NCBI RefSeq assembly: GCF_016900095.1
Contig: NZ_JACJJP010000022.1
Coordinates: 1 to 54,935, forward strand
Direction: 5' to 3'
DNA from: Gemmiger formicilis
GTDB lineage: Bacteria > Bacillota > Clostridia > Oscillospirales > Ruminococcaceae
Length of the DNA: 54,935 nucleotides
The notes under the pieces are model-generated. The model saw only the letters and a list, made by a program, of their open reading frames with translations, made no database searches and was not told the origin of the DNA. The translations under genes and the position numbers were made by a program. Numbering within the stretch: position 1 is the stretch's first letter; the number at the start of each line of letters is the position of its first letter. Of the stretch, positions 28,913 through 37,086 are shown piece after piece.

Positions 28913-29593
28913 TCACCCCCGTGGGCGGTCGCTGACGATCCGCCCGTCGCTGAGGGTGATGACCCGGTCCGCCTGGGCTGCCAGGGCTTCGTCGTGGGTC
29001 ACCAGCAGGATGGTCTGGCCGAGATTCTTGTGAAAGAGCCGGAGCAGGTCGAGGATCTCAGCGCTGTTTTTCCGGTCCAGGTTGCCGGTGGGCTCGTCGG
29101 CCAGCAGCAGGGCCGGGCGGTAGCAGAGTGCCCGGGCGATGGCCACCCGCTGCTGCTGCCCGCCGGAAAGCTGGACCGGCAGGGCCTGGCGTTTTTCCTC
29201 CAGACCCAGCGTCCGGAGCAGCGAAGCCAGGAAATCTGGGTCAGGCTTCCGCTTGTCCAGCAGCAGGGGCAGGGCGATGTTTTTCTCCACCGACAGGGTG
29301 GGAATGAGGTTGAAAAACTGGTAGATCAGCCCCACCTTGCGGCGGCGGAAGAGGGCGGCCTTAGTAGGGTCCAGCGAACCCACCTCCACCCCGTCCATGA
29401 GGACCTGCCCGGCGGTGGGCCTGTCCACCCCGGCCAGCAGATGCAGCAGGGTGGATTTGCCCGAGCCGGAAGCCCCCACCACGGCCACGAAGGTCCCCCG
29501 TTCCACCGTCAGGTCGATGCCGTCCAGGGCACAGACGGCGGTGTCCCCCTTGCCGTACACTTTTTTCAGATCGGTACAACGCAGCAGTTCCAT
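28913..29593 (-). CDS. ABC transporter ATPase (LolD/MacB type)
   Basis: ATP-binding subunit of 226 residues with Walker A GASGSGKST (40-48), Q-loop, signature LSGGQQQRVAIARAL, Walker B LLLADEPTGNLD and switch His in VTHDEALA. This subtype partners FtsX-like permeases such as the one at 26691. The start at 29593 has a perfect AAAGGAGG; longer in-frame starts run into the intergenic region. It is the third gene of the minus-strand operon, 56 bases after the kinase. Confidence 0.94.
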   Translation of the reverse strand: MELLRCTDLKKVYGKGDTAVCALDGIDLTVERGTFVAVVGASGSGKSTLLHLLAGVDRPTAGQVLMDGVEVGSLDPTKAALFRRRKVGLIYQFFNLIPTLSVEKNIALPLLLDKRKPDPDFLASLLRTLGLEEKRQALPVQLSGGQQQRVAIARALCYRPALLLADEPTGNLDRKNSAEILDLLRLFHKNLGQTILLVTHDEALAAQADRVITLSDGRIVSDRPRG

Positions 29594-29649
29594 GAAATGT
29601 CCTCCTTTGGCGTCCATTCTACCACCGCAAGGTGACATTCCGGTGACAG

Positions 29650-30801
29650 TCACCCGTAAAACCGCACCACAAACCGGCCGCCGCCGTCGGGGGCATTCTC
29701 CGCATGGACCAGGGCGTTCTGCCGTTCCAGCAGTTCTTTGGCAATGGCCAGCCCCAGCCCGGTGCTGTGGGGGCCTGGGTGCTCTCCGCGGTAAAATCGC
29801 TCAAACAGATGGTCCAGATCGGCCGGGGAGAAACCGGCCCCCGCATCCTGCAGCACCACCTCGGTGTAGAGGGCGTTGCGGCGGCAGCGGCAGCGGACCG
29901 CGCTGCCCGCAGGGGCGTGCTCCACACAGTTTTTCATCAGGTTCAGAAGGGCTTCCATCGTCCAGTCGGGGTCGCAGGTGACCGGGATGGGGTCCAGCTC
30001 CGGGATGTCCAGCGTCACCCCGGCGGAGGAGGCCAAATTTTGCAGGTTGTCCGCCGCCATCATCAGCAGGGTGTAGAGATCGCAGGACTCGGGGTGCAAA
30101 GGCAGGGCTCCGGTGTCCAGCCGGGCCAGCAACAGCAGGGATTCCTCCAGCCCGGTGAGCCGGGCCAGTGGGGCGGCCATGGAATCCGCCCCGGCGCTCT
30201 GGGCCGCCAGGGACAGGGCGGTGAGGGGGGTTTTCAGCTGGTGGGCGATGTTGGCAAGGTTCTGGGCAAACCGGTCCCGGGCCCTCACCGCCTCCTGCCG
30301 GGTGAGGGCCAGCTCGGTGACGGTTTTCTGGATCTCATCGGCCAGACGGGCGTGGCTGCCCTCGGCCATGCCGTCCCCGGTGAGCAGCGGCAGGGGCTGG
30401 CCGGTGCGGGCGGCTTCCAGCAGGCGGATCAGCTGCTGCCGCTGCCGGTGGGCGGCCCGGCGGGAAAGGAAAAATCCCCCGCCCAACAGGGCGAGCCCCA
30501 AACCCAGCGCCGCCCCGGCCACGGCGAACAGCCACCCGGTCCCGGCGGCAAAATCCCGGGGGCGGTACCCCAGCGCCGCCAGCACACCCGGGGAAGCCTG
30601 TCCGCCAAAGGTTCCATCCTTCACCAGGGCGTAGACGGCATCGGCGGTTTCGGGGGCGCGGGCCACCAGGGCTGTGCAGAAACCGTCCAGCAAAGCCAGC
30701 TGCCGGGCAGCGGACCAGAAGGCCAGCAGTCCCGTCACCACCGCCACCGCCAGCAGACAGACCGCCGGAACCGCCACCCGGCGCACAAAAGAAGGTTTCA
30801 T
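29650..30801 (-). CDS. Sensor histidine kinase
   Basis: Membrane sensor of 383 residues. Two membrane segments (about 9-30 and 88-113) flank an external loop of some 55 residues. His187 lies in the H box NIAHQLKTPLTAL, the N box is LLNLMKNCVEHA, and a G box STGLGLAIAKELLE closes the ATPase domain. The external loop distinguishes it from BceS-type intramembrane sensors. It overlaps the response regulator by 4 bases and presumably phosphorylates it to control the adjacent ABC exporter. Confidence 0.92.
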   Translation of the reverse strand: MKPSFVRRVAVPAVCLLAVAVVTGLLAFWSAARQLALLDGFCTALVARAPETADAVYALVKDGTFGGQASPGVLAALGYRPRDFAAGTGWLFAVAGAALGLGLALLGGGFFLSRRAAHRQRQQLIRLLEAARTGQPLPLLTGDGMAEGSHARLADEIQKTVTELALTRQEAVRARDRFAQNLANIAHQLKTPLTALSLAAQSAGADSMAAPLARLTGLEESLLLLARLDTGALPLHPESCDLYTLLMMAADNLQNLASSAGVTLDIPELDPIPVTCDPDWTMEALLNLMKNCVEHAPAGSAVRCRCRRNALYTEVVLQDAGAGFSPADLDHLFERFYRGEHPGPHSTGLGLAIAKELLERQNALVHAENAPDGGGRFVVRFYG

Positions 30802-31469
30802 GGTTGGGATTCCTCCAATCGGTAGCCGAAGCTGCGCACCGTTTTCAGGCAGGCGGGACGGCCCAGTTTTTCCCGCAGCCGCTTCATGGTCACGGTGAGG
30901 GTGTTGTCATTGACAAAGTGACCGTTTTTGTCCCACAGGGCGTCCAGCAGCTGCTGCCGGGTGACGGTGCGGCCCTTGTTTTCCATCAGCAGGTGAAGAA
31001 GCTGGTATTCCAGCGGCGCAAGGGCCACCGGCTCTCCCCGGCAGGTGACCGTCTGCCGGGCCGGATCCAGCCGGATGCCGCCGCAGGAAAGCCCCGCATC
31101 CTCGTCGGGACGGCTGCGCCGCCCCAGGGCCAGCAGCCGGGCGTAAAGCACCTCCCGGTCAAAGGGTTTGGTCACATAATCGTCGGCGCCGCAGGCGAAC
31201 CCCGCCAGGATATCCCGGGTGTCGTCCCGCACCGTCAGCATCAGAAGGGGCAGCCGGGGCCAGCGCTGCCGCAGCTCCCGGCAAAGGTCCGCGCCGGCCC
31301 CATCGGGCAGGTTCCAGTCCAGCACGGCCACATCGGGCAAGTCGGTCACCAGCCGGTCCCGAGCCCCCGAGAGGGTGGGGCAGACGGTGACCCGGCAGCC
31401 TTTTTGGATCAGAAAGGCTGTAAGCGCCCCGGCGATGGCGGTGTCATCTTCCACAAGCAGAATCTTCAC
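30798..31469 (-). CDS. OmpR/PhoB-family response regulator
   Basis: Two-domain regulator of 223 residues. The receiver has acidic pair EDD (7-9), phospho-acceptor Asp51 (VLDWNLPDG) and Lys in VTKPF near 101; the C-terminal winged helix contains VTRQQLLDALWDKNGHFVNDNTLTVTMKRLREKL. GTG 31469 is chosen as start because GAGGAGGGG lies 6 bases ahead. First gene of the regulator-kinase-ATPase-permease operon. Confidence 0.93.
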   Translation of the reverse strand: MKILLVEDDTAIAGALTAFLIQKGCRVTVCPTLSGARDRLVTDLPDVAVLDWNLPDGAGADLCRELRQRWPRLPLLMLTVRDDTRDILAGFACGADDYVTKPFDREVLYARLLALGRRSRPDEDAGLSCGGIRLDPARQTVTCRGEPVALAPLEYQLLHLLMENKGRTVTRQQLLDALWDKNGHFVNDNTLTVTMKRLREKLGRPACLKTVRSFGYRLEESQP

Positions 31470-31500
31470 GGGTGCCCCTCCTCGGATGGATTTTGGTTCC

Positions 31501-31529
31501 AGTATAGCGGGTTTTGCCATGGGGAGCAA
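31501..31529 (-). promoter_or_regulatory. Promoter of the two-component/ABC operon
   Basis: On the minus strand TTGCTC, a 17-base spacer and TATACT lie about 30 bases ahead of the GTG start. Confidence 0.6.
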
Positions 31530-31668
31530 ACAAAATTTCTGCGTACCACATGAAAATATTCCAAAACTATCTGCACGAATTAAAAATGTGCGCAAAAGGA
31601 AAAACCAGAGGGGGATGCCATCCCCACCATCCGGGACAAAGAAATCCTTGGTTGGTTTTTGGATGGGA

Positions 31669-31680
31669 ATGGCGCACCAA
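31669..31680 (+). repeat. Third copy of the tRNA-Lys 3' tail (12 bp)
   Basis: ATGGCGCACCAA equals the last acceptor bases and CCA of tRNA-Lys and is followed immediately by a hairpin terminator, as in both larger copies. It may be an old attachment-site scar. Confidence 0.45.
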
Positions 31681-31713
31681 AAAAAGCCCTGCGGGAAAGC
31701 AGGGCTTTTTTTG
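31681..31713. terminator. Bidirectional terminator
   Basis: AAAAAGCCCTGC and GCAGGGCTTTTTTT pair around GGGAAA. Reading on the minus strand it terminates dinB. Confidence 0.85.
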
Positions 31714-31734
31714 TATCTCTGCGCGGGGAAAACA

Positions 31735-32988
31735 TCACTTTACCTTGCGCTTGTCCCGGGCTTTGGCGGCGCCCAGGGCGCCGGGGCGGGCGGTTTTGTC
31801 GTCTGGGTGCAGCAGTTTGGCCCGCATGACCGCTCCGTCCCCGAACCGTGCCCGCAGGGCGTCGGCGGTGCGGTCCAGCTTCTCCTGCTTTTCGCTCTTG
31901 GCGGGGTTGGAGAACATGTCCAGCTGCTCATACCCCTGTGTGCCGGTGCGTTCCGCCTTCACCCCCACCAGCCGCACGGGGCGGGCGGGCCACATCTGGC
32001 GCAGCAGTTCCTTGGCGGTGCGGTACAGGGTGTCGGTGGAGTCGGTGGGGCCGTCCAGAGTGACCTGGTGGCTCTTGCGCCGGAAGGCGTTGTCCACCAC
32101 CTGCACCGTCACCACCCGGGCGCACCGGCCGTCCAGCCGCAGCCGCTGCCCCACCGCCTCGCAGAGGGCCAGCAGGGTGGTGTCCGCCTCGGCGGGGCTG
32201 TTCAGGTCGGCGGGCAGGGTGACGCTGCTGCCGTAGGAGTTGTCTTTGCTGTGCTGCTTGGTCACCGGGTCGCTTTCCCGCCCGTTGGCATAGTTCCAGA
32301 AGGTATCCCCCCGGGCGCCGAACACCCCCACCAGAAGTTCCCGGTCGGTGTTGGCCAGCTGCCCGATGGTGGTGATGCCCAGCTCCCCCATCCGCCGCGC
32401 GGCGCTGGGCCCCACCCCGAAAAGCTCGCCCACCGGCAGGGGCCACAGCTTGCGGGGCACATCCTCCGCTTCCAGGCGGTGGACCTTGTCCGGCTTCTCA
32501 AAGTCGGAGGCCATCTTGGCCAGCAGCCGGTTGGGGGCCACCCCGATGTTCACCGTGAACCCCAGCTCCTGTTTGATCCGCCGCCGCAGCTGGTGGGCGG
32601 TCTCGATGGGCAGGCCGAAGAGCCGCTCGGTGCCGGTCATCTCCACAAAAGCTTCGTCGATGCTGTATTGCTCCACCACCGGGGAATACTGGTTGAGAAT
32701 GGCAATCATGGCTTTGGAGTTCTGCACATAGAAATCAAAGTCCGGGGGCACCACGATGAGCTCCGGGCATTTGCGCCGGGCGGAAAAGAGGGATTCCCCG
32801 GTATGGATGCCGAATTTTTTCGCCGGACCGCTCTTGGCCAGCACCACCCCGTGGCGCTTTTCCTCGTCCCCGCCCACGGCGGACGGCACGGTGCGCAGGT
32901 CCAGCTCGGCGCCCTGGCGCAGGGCTTTCAGGGCCGACCAGGACAGAAACGCCGAGTTTACGTCCACATGAAACCAGGTTTTTTCCAT
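31735..32988 (-). CDS. dinB: DNA polymerase IV, Y family
   Basis: Error-prone translesion polymerase of 417 residues. It begins WFHVDVNSAFLSW with metal-binding Asp9 and Phe14 as likely steric gate, carries YSIDEAFVEMT (second acidic pair) near residue 110, and the thumb hairpin-helix-hairpin GVGPSAARRMGELGITTIGQLA. The little-finger domain runs to about 345 and the tail is basic. The start at 32988 is the only one giving this canonical N terminus. Its promoter shares a -35 hexamer with the divergent ECF transporter gene. No LexA-like box was noticed. Confidence 0.92.
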   Translation of the reverse strand: MEKTWFHVDVNSAFLSWSALKALRQGAELDLRTVPSAVGGDEEKRHGVVLAKSGPAKKFGIHTGESLFSARRKCPELIVVPPDFDFYVQNSKAMIAILNQYSPVVEQYSIDEAFVEMTGTERLFGLPIETAHQLRRRIKQELGFTVNIGVAPNRLLAKMASDFEKPDKVHRLEAEDVPRKLWPLPVGELFGVGPSAARRMGELGITTIGQLANTDRELLVGVFGARGDTFWNYANGRESDPVTKQHSKDNSYGSSVTLPADLNSPAEADTTLLALCEAVGQRLRLDGRCARVVTVQVVDNAFRRKSHQVTLDGPTDSTDTLYRTAKELLRQMWPARPVRLVGVKAERTGTQGYEQLDMFSNPAKSEKQEKLDRTADALRARFGDGAVMRAKLLHPDDKTARPGALGAAKARDKRKVK

Positions 32989-33015
32989 TCTGCGGCCCCC
33001 TTTGGTGTTTTTTTC

Positions 33016-33044
33016 AGTATAACACGGCGCAAAGGGCCTTGCAA
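33016..33044 (-). promoter_or_regulatory. dinB promoter (shared -35)
   Basis: On the minus strand TTGCAA (33044-33039), a 17-base spacer, then TATACT (33021-33016), 28 bases ahead of the dinB start. Confidence 0.75.
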
Positions 33045-33067
33045 TCGGGGGCAGAGCGGCGTATACT
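33039..33067 (+). promoter_or_regulatory. Promoter of the ECF S component gene (shared -35)
   Basis: The same palindromic TTGCAA (33039-33044), a 17-base spacer, then TATACT (33062-33067) on the plus strand. Confidence 0.75.
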
Positions 33068-33138
33068 GTGTGTGCGGCGGATGCCGCAAATATGCGCTGT
33101 ACCTTGCAGAAAGGACGGCAGCAGGAGGAAAATTGAAT

Positions 33139-33786
33139 ATGAACAATCCCGTGAATCGCATGAGTTCCACCACACGGACCCTGACCCAGCTGGCACTGCT
33201 GACGGCGGTGATTCTGGTCATGGCCTACACCCCCCTGGGCTACCTGCGGGTGGGCCCCCTGACCATGAGCCTGCTCACCGTGCCGGTGGCCATCGGCGCC
33301 ATGCTGGTGGGCCCGGTGGGCGGCGCCTGGCTGGGCCTGATCTTCGGCCTGACCAGCTTCATGAACGCCGTGAACGGCACCGGCGGCCTGACGGCCTTCG
33401 CCTTCCAGTACAACCCGGTATTCTGCTTCATCACCTGCGTGGTGGCCCGGGTGGCCTGCGGCCTGTGCTGCGGCCTGCTGTACAAAGGGGCCGCCCGGCT
33501 GTTCAAGACCCACGACAAGGCCGCCTGCGTGGTGGGCGCCCTGAGCGCGCCGCTGCTCAACACCCTGTTTTTCATGAGCTGCCTGCTGGGCTTCTTCTAC
33601 CAGCTGGACCAGATCCAGAACATGCTGAGCAACCAGCAGGTGCAGCAGATGCTGGCCGCTTCCGGCATTCCTGCCCCGCTGGCCGTGGCCGTGGTCATGG
33701 TGGGGGTGCAGGGCCTGATTGAGGCCGTCACCAGCGGTGTGATCTCCACCGCCGTCACCGTGGCGCTGCGCCGGGTATTCAAGTGA
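33139..33786 (+). CDS. ECF transporter S component, substrate unknown
   Basis: Integral membrane protein of 215 residues with about six segments. The first helices read LALLTAVILVMAYTPLGYL and LLTVPVAIGAMLVGPVGGAW, the typical entry of vitamin-binding S components (PanT/FolT-like group). No energising EcfA/EcfT genes are in the window, so it would use a shared module. ATG 33139 follows AGGAGGA. A strong terminator ends this single-gene unit. I see no riboswitch in the 70-base leader, which might have identified the vitamin. Confidence 0.82.
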   Translation: MNNPVNRMSSTTRTLTQLALLTAVILVMAYTPLGYLRVGPLTMSLLTVPVAIGAMLVGPVGGAWLGLIFGLTSFMNAVNGTGGLTAFAFQYNPVFCFITCVVARVACGLCCGLLYKGAARLFKTHDKAACVVGALSAPLLNTLFFMSCLLGFFYQLDQIQNMLSNQQVQQMLAASGIPAPLAVAVVMVGVQGLIEAVTSGVISTAVTVALRRVFK

Positions 33787-33803
33787 TACAAGGATGAGAT
33801 GTC

Positions 33804-33840
33804 CCACCCCGGAAAGGGTTTTCCGGGGTGGTTTTGTTTT
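33804..33840 (+). terminator. Terminator of the ECF S component gene
   Basis: CCACCCCGGAA pairs with TTCCGGGGTGG and is followed by TTTTGTTTT. Confidence 0.85.
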
Positions 33841-33883
33841 ACCAGTATTTTCTTTTTGGCAGACAGTAGTCTACCGGGAAGTC

Positions 33884-34146
33884 CTTCCTTTTGTGACCAA
33901 AAGGAAGCGAAAAGTCCCACCGTTTCGATGCGGTGGACGCCGACCAGGGCGTTTTTTGCCCGGGCGGCTATGCCGCCCGATGGCGCTTTGCGCCATGCAA
34001 AAAAGCAACGCGCAGCGTTGTTTCCGAAATAGGTCGGCCGCACAAAGCGGCCAATGGTACGAGGCAGAAACCTTGCCCAACCCAAGATGCGGCCACCTTA
34101 CGACGGCCTACTCACCGGCTGGGGCCGGTGAGCAAGGAATGGATTT
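33884..34146 (+). repeat. Multi-hairpin intergenic element, copy A (expanded)
   Basis: Begins with perfect hairpin CTTCCTTTTG-TGAC-CAAAAGGAAG (33884-33907), then CCACCG/CGGTGG, and ends with CTCACCGGC-TGGG-GCCGGTGAG and CAAGGAATGG. Relative to copies B and D it has about 110 extra bases in the middle, themselves made of hairpins (GGGCGGC-TAT-GCCGCCC, ATGGCGC-TTT-GCGCCAT, CAACGC-GCA-GCGTTG). No coding potential is credible. Confidence 0.8.
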
Positions 34147-34181
34147 GAAATACACTGCCGGAAAAGTTTCTTATCAATCCC

Positions 34182-34214
34182 AAAAAGAGCCTCCCGCAAG
34201 GGAGGCTCTTTGCT
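34182..34214. terminator. Terminator of the sulfotransferase operon
   Basis: AAAGAGCCTCCC-GCAA-GGGAGGCTCTTT, with a T run in the minus-strand direction. Confidence 0.8.
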
Positions 34215-34238
34215 TTGCGTGTTTGTGGGGATTCGGGA

Positions 34239-36002
34239 TCAGCCGAACCAGAATCCGGTCATGTCGTACTTGAAGGTGCGGTAGTTCTGCATGGTGCACT
34301 CGTACTTGTATTCCCGGATGAGCACCCCGTCGGGGTCGTACTCTCCGAACACCATGGAGACGCCGCTGTTCACCACCCAGTTCTGGGAATTGTCGCAGTG
34401 CACGCCGTCGGACACGATGCTGGAATAGGGCACATCAAAGCTGTCCGCCAGTTCGAAGGTGCGGGCGTTCTCGTCAATGCGGTAAACGTACACCTGGCTG
34501 GTCTCGCTGCCGTCGCCGTACAGGTCGGTGCCCACGCTGTCGGCCACGTCCAGCTCAAAGTCGTCCCGGGTGTTCAGCGACCAGTAGTTGTTGTTGTAGA
34601 TCACCAGGGTGTACACCCCGTCGCTCTCCTGGTCCAGCAGTTCCACGCAGTGCTGGCCGTACTGGGGCACAAAGTCGCCCACCTGGGTCAGGCAGAGGTC
34701 CGCATAGGGGGTGTCGGTCCAGAACCGGCTGTCCCCGGCCAGCCAGTCCACCGTGGGGTCACTGTGGATGTTGGCCACCTTGATGATGGTGGAGGTTTCC
34801 CGGGAGGAGACAATCAGGCTGTCGTCCTCCGCCATGTACTGCAGGCTGTTCAGATGGATCCAGTCCCATTCCCCCGCCTGCCAGAAGAAGTCGTCGGTGG
34901 GGGTGACGGGGCGGGTCATGGCAAAGTAGCCCGCCATCACCTGGGTGAAGTCCAGCAGCTCGGTGACCTCGCCGCTTTCCAGGTCGATGGACAGCACCCG
35001 GTCTTCCACCGTCTCACCCTCCGCCACTTCCGCCAGGGCCAGCACCTCCCCGTCGGCGCCGAAGCCGATGTCGTGGTGCAGCTCGTACCCGTCCAGGTCG
35101 TACACCTGGGTCACCTGCCCCAGCCCGTTGATGCGGGCCAGCTTGGAGGAGGACACACAGGTGATGATCTCGTTGCCGTCAAACAGCATCCGGTCCAGGC
35201 CAAAGCCTTCCAGCACCATCTCGTACCGCAGGATGCCGTCGTTGTCGTAGAAAAAGCCGTAGCCCAGATACCCGTTCACCCGCATCATGGCAAACAGGCC
35301 GCCGGCCTGGGCCGTCTCGGAGCTGCCGTCGGTCACCTCCAGCTTGGTGGCGTAGCCGGAGCGGGTTTCGGGCATATCCACCGTGAAGTTCACGATCTGC
35401 CGGGCGTTGCCCCAGCTGCCCGAGATGGTCATGGTGACGTGGTTGGTCTCCCCGGGCACCAGACCGATGATCTGGAATTCATGGGTGCGGGTGTACTCCT
35501 GCCCCGAAGCGTCCGCCGCATAGGCGGAAAAATCCGGGATGTCCTCATCCTCCACATGGATGGTGTAGCTCACCTTGGTGGCCACGTCGGTCTGGAAATA
35601 CAGATACAGCTCGTTGCCCGCCGTGCCGAAGGGGTTCAGCACCGCCAGGGGGGTGGTGGCGGTCCAGTTCATGCCGCCGTTTTTCAGGCTGTCCAGGGCC
35701 CCGGCCAGCCGCTGCTGCACCGCCGTGTCGTAGAAGGTGAACCCTTCCTCCTCAATATCGTCGGGAATCAGCTGCACCGCCCGCAGCCCGTCCCCCAGCT
35801 CCGCCTCGGCGTAGGTGACCTCCAGCTGGGAATTCTCCCCGATGGTGTCTCCGGTCTCGAACTCCCAGTCGGTGCGGACCACGCTTTCCTGGGCGGTGAA
35901 CGCCTTGGACACCCCCAGCACAATGAGCGGTACGGCCACAACCAGCACGACCACCCCGAGGATGACGCCAACGATCAGTTTCTTGCGCTTTTTCAGATCC
36001 AT
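34239..36002 (-). CDS. Arylsulfate sulfotransferase (ASST family), membrane anchored
   Basis: Protein of 587 residues. A short basic N terminus and one membrane helix (about 9-31) anchor it outside the cell. The rest resembles the six-bladed propeller of bacterial arylsulfate sulfotransferases: an N-terminal beta domain, then LHHDIG (His309/310), EWDWIHLNSLQY, SSRETSTIIKV and YGQHCVELLDQ. These match in order the His/Arg residues of the AssT active site as I know the family, in which a sulfate group moves from one phenol to another without PAPS. ATG 36002 is preferred to GTG 36017 because GAGGGA precedes it. The TauE/SafE gene lies just upstream on the same strand. Confidence 0.8.
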   Translation of the reverse strand: MDLKKRKKLIVGVILGVVVLVVAVPLIVLGVSKAFTAQESVVRTDWEFETGDTIGENSQLEVTYAEAELGDGLRAVQLIPDDIEEEGFTFYDTAVQQRLAGALDSLKNGGMNWTATTPLAVLNPFGTAGNELYLYFQTDVATKVSYTIHVEDEDIPDFSAYAADASGQEYTRTHEFQIIGLVPGETNHVTMTISGSWGNARQIVNFTVDMPETRSGYATKLEVTDGSSETAQAGGLFAMMRVNGYLGYGFFYDNDGILRYEMVLEGFGLDRMLFDGNEIITCVSSSKLARINGLGQVTQVYDLDGYELHHDIGFGADGEVLALAEVAEGETVEDRVLSIDLESGEVTELLDFTQVMAGYFAMTRPVTPTDDFFWQAGEWDWIHLNSLQYMAEDDSLIVSSRETSTIIKVANIHSDPTVDWLAGDSRFWTDTPYADLCLTQVGDFVPQYGQHCVELLDQESDGVYTLVIYNNNYWSLNTRDDFELDVADSVGTDLYGDGSETSQVYVYRIDENARTFELADSFDVPYSSIVSDGVHCDNSQNWVVNSGVSMVFGEYDPDGVLIREYKYECTMQNYRTFKYDMTGFWFG

Positions 36003-36038
36003 GATCTTGTCCCTCACTTTTGATAAATGGCTTTTGCC

Positions 36039-36815
36039 TTATAAATAGGTGATGCAGACCAACACAATGCCCAGCACGGTCAGGATCATGCCGGTCAGGC
36101 GGTTGAGGGTCAGGGTGCTGGCCCGGGTGGCAATGCGCGCCGCGATCTGCGCCCAGAGCAGGGTGAAGAGCACGCACAGAACCAGCAGGTCCGGCCGGGG
36201 TGGGGCACCCAGGGTAAAGTGGCTCACCGCCCCCGTCAGGGCCGAAAAGGTCATGATGAACACGCTGGTGCCCACGGCGGTCTTCAGCTCATAGCCCAGC
36301 ACCACGGTCAGCACCAGCAGCATCATCATGCCGCCCCCGGCGCCGAAGAACCCGCAGATCAGCCCGATGACGGCGCCGCCCGCGGCCCCCTTGAGGATCC
36401 GGACGACCTGGCTGCCCCCCTGCATGGTGCGCTGGGTGGAGGTCACCGGCAAAAACAGGAACTTGAGCCCCAGCAACAGGGTCATCACCACCGAAAAGTT
36501 GCCCAGGGTGCCGTCCGGCACAAAGGTGGAAAGCCAGCTGCCCACCAGGGTCATGCACAGCACCCCGCACATCATCACAAAACCGTTTTTCAGGTCGATG
36601 GCCCCGGTCTTGGCGTAGGTGCGCGCGCTCACCGCGCTGGCCAGCACGTCGCTGGCCAGGGCAATGCCGATGGCGTCGTAGGCCGGCACCCCCAGAAAGG
36701 TGATGAGCATGGGGCTGATGACGGTGGCGGCGCTCATACCCGCAAACCCGGTGCCGATGCCTGCCCCGGCCCCCGCCAGAAAACAGATCAGAATTTCAAA
36801 CCACAGTGCGTTCAA
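36039..36815 (-). CDS. TauE/SafE-family anion exporter
   Basis: Membrane protein of 258 residues with about eight segments and the duplicated glycine-rich pattern of the family (AGAGAGIGTGFAGMSAA near 12-28, CGFFGAGGGMMM in the second half). Members export sulfite, sulfoacetate or related anions. The frame has no ATG in a sensible place; TTG 36815 lies 8 bases after AAAGGAG and gives a compact N terminus, so I use it. It is co-directional with and 36 bases before the sulfotransferase gene, so a joint role in sulfur anion handling is plausible. Confidence 0.82.
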   Translation of the reverse strand: MNALWFEILICFLAGAGAGIGTGFAGMSAATVISPMLITFLGVPAYDAIGIALASDVLASAVSARTYAKTGAIDLKNGFVMMCGVLCMTLVGSWLSTFVPDGTLGNFSVVMTLLLGLKFLFLPVTSTQRTMQGGSQVVRILKGAAGGAVIGLICGFFGAGGGMMMLLVLTVVLGYELKTAVGTSVFIMTFSALTGAVSHFTLGAPPRPDLLVLCVLFTLLWAQIAARIATRASTLTLNRLTGMILTVLGIVLVCITYL

Positions 36816-37000
36816 ATGTAAAACTCCTTTGTTTCCACCGCGGCCGCCTTCTCCTTCACAGTCCGCCGGCCGCGGACTTCGCCCTTTCATATTACCATAC
36901 CTACGGGGGAAATCCTAGGCCCCGAATTGCGAAAAAAACCTGAATATTGGGTGAAATAGACAGGATTTGGGTGAAAAAACCGGGAAAAAAGAAAATACCT

Positions 37001-37086
37001 CAATAAATTAAGATAAAATTCTTGACAAATCCGCCCCGGGGTGTATAATTACAATCGTCCTTTTTAGCTAAATAAATTTAGGTAAA
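37001..37086. promoter_or_regulatory. fab operon promoter flanked by two operator-like repeats
   Basis: Consensus promoter TTGACA (37022-37027), a 16-base spacer and TATAAT (37044-37049). Upstream CTCAATAAATTAAGATAAAA (about 36999-37018) and downstream CTAAATAAATTTAGGTAAAA (about 37068-37087) agree in 17 of 20 positions; the second contains the dyad CTAAAT-AA-ATTTAG. A regulator bound at both would bracket RNA polymerase. The rest of the 36816-37152 gap is AT-rich with no gene. Confidence 0.65.

Noticed and set aside
26745-29033. Long plus-strand open frame opposite the ABC permease and ATPase
   Set aside because: Low-complexity Gly/Gln/His-rich product typical of the antisense of GC-rich genes; the minus strand encodes clear FtsX-like and ATPase proteins.
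33068-33138. Possible riboswitch in the ECF S component leader
   Set aside because: Only about 70 bases with one small GCGGC/GCCGC hairpin; no known aptamer core could be recognised.
33794-34273. Small ORFs inside the multi-hairpin elements
   Set aside because: The same sequence is explained by paired stems with compensatory changes; translated products are not conserved in frame between copies.
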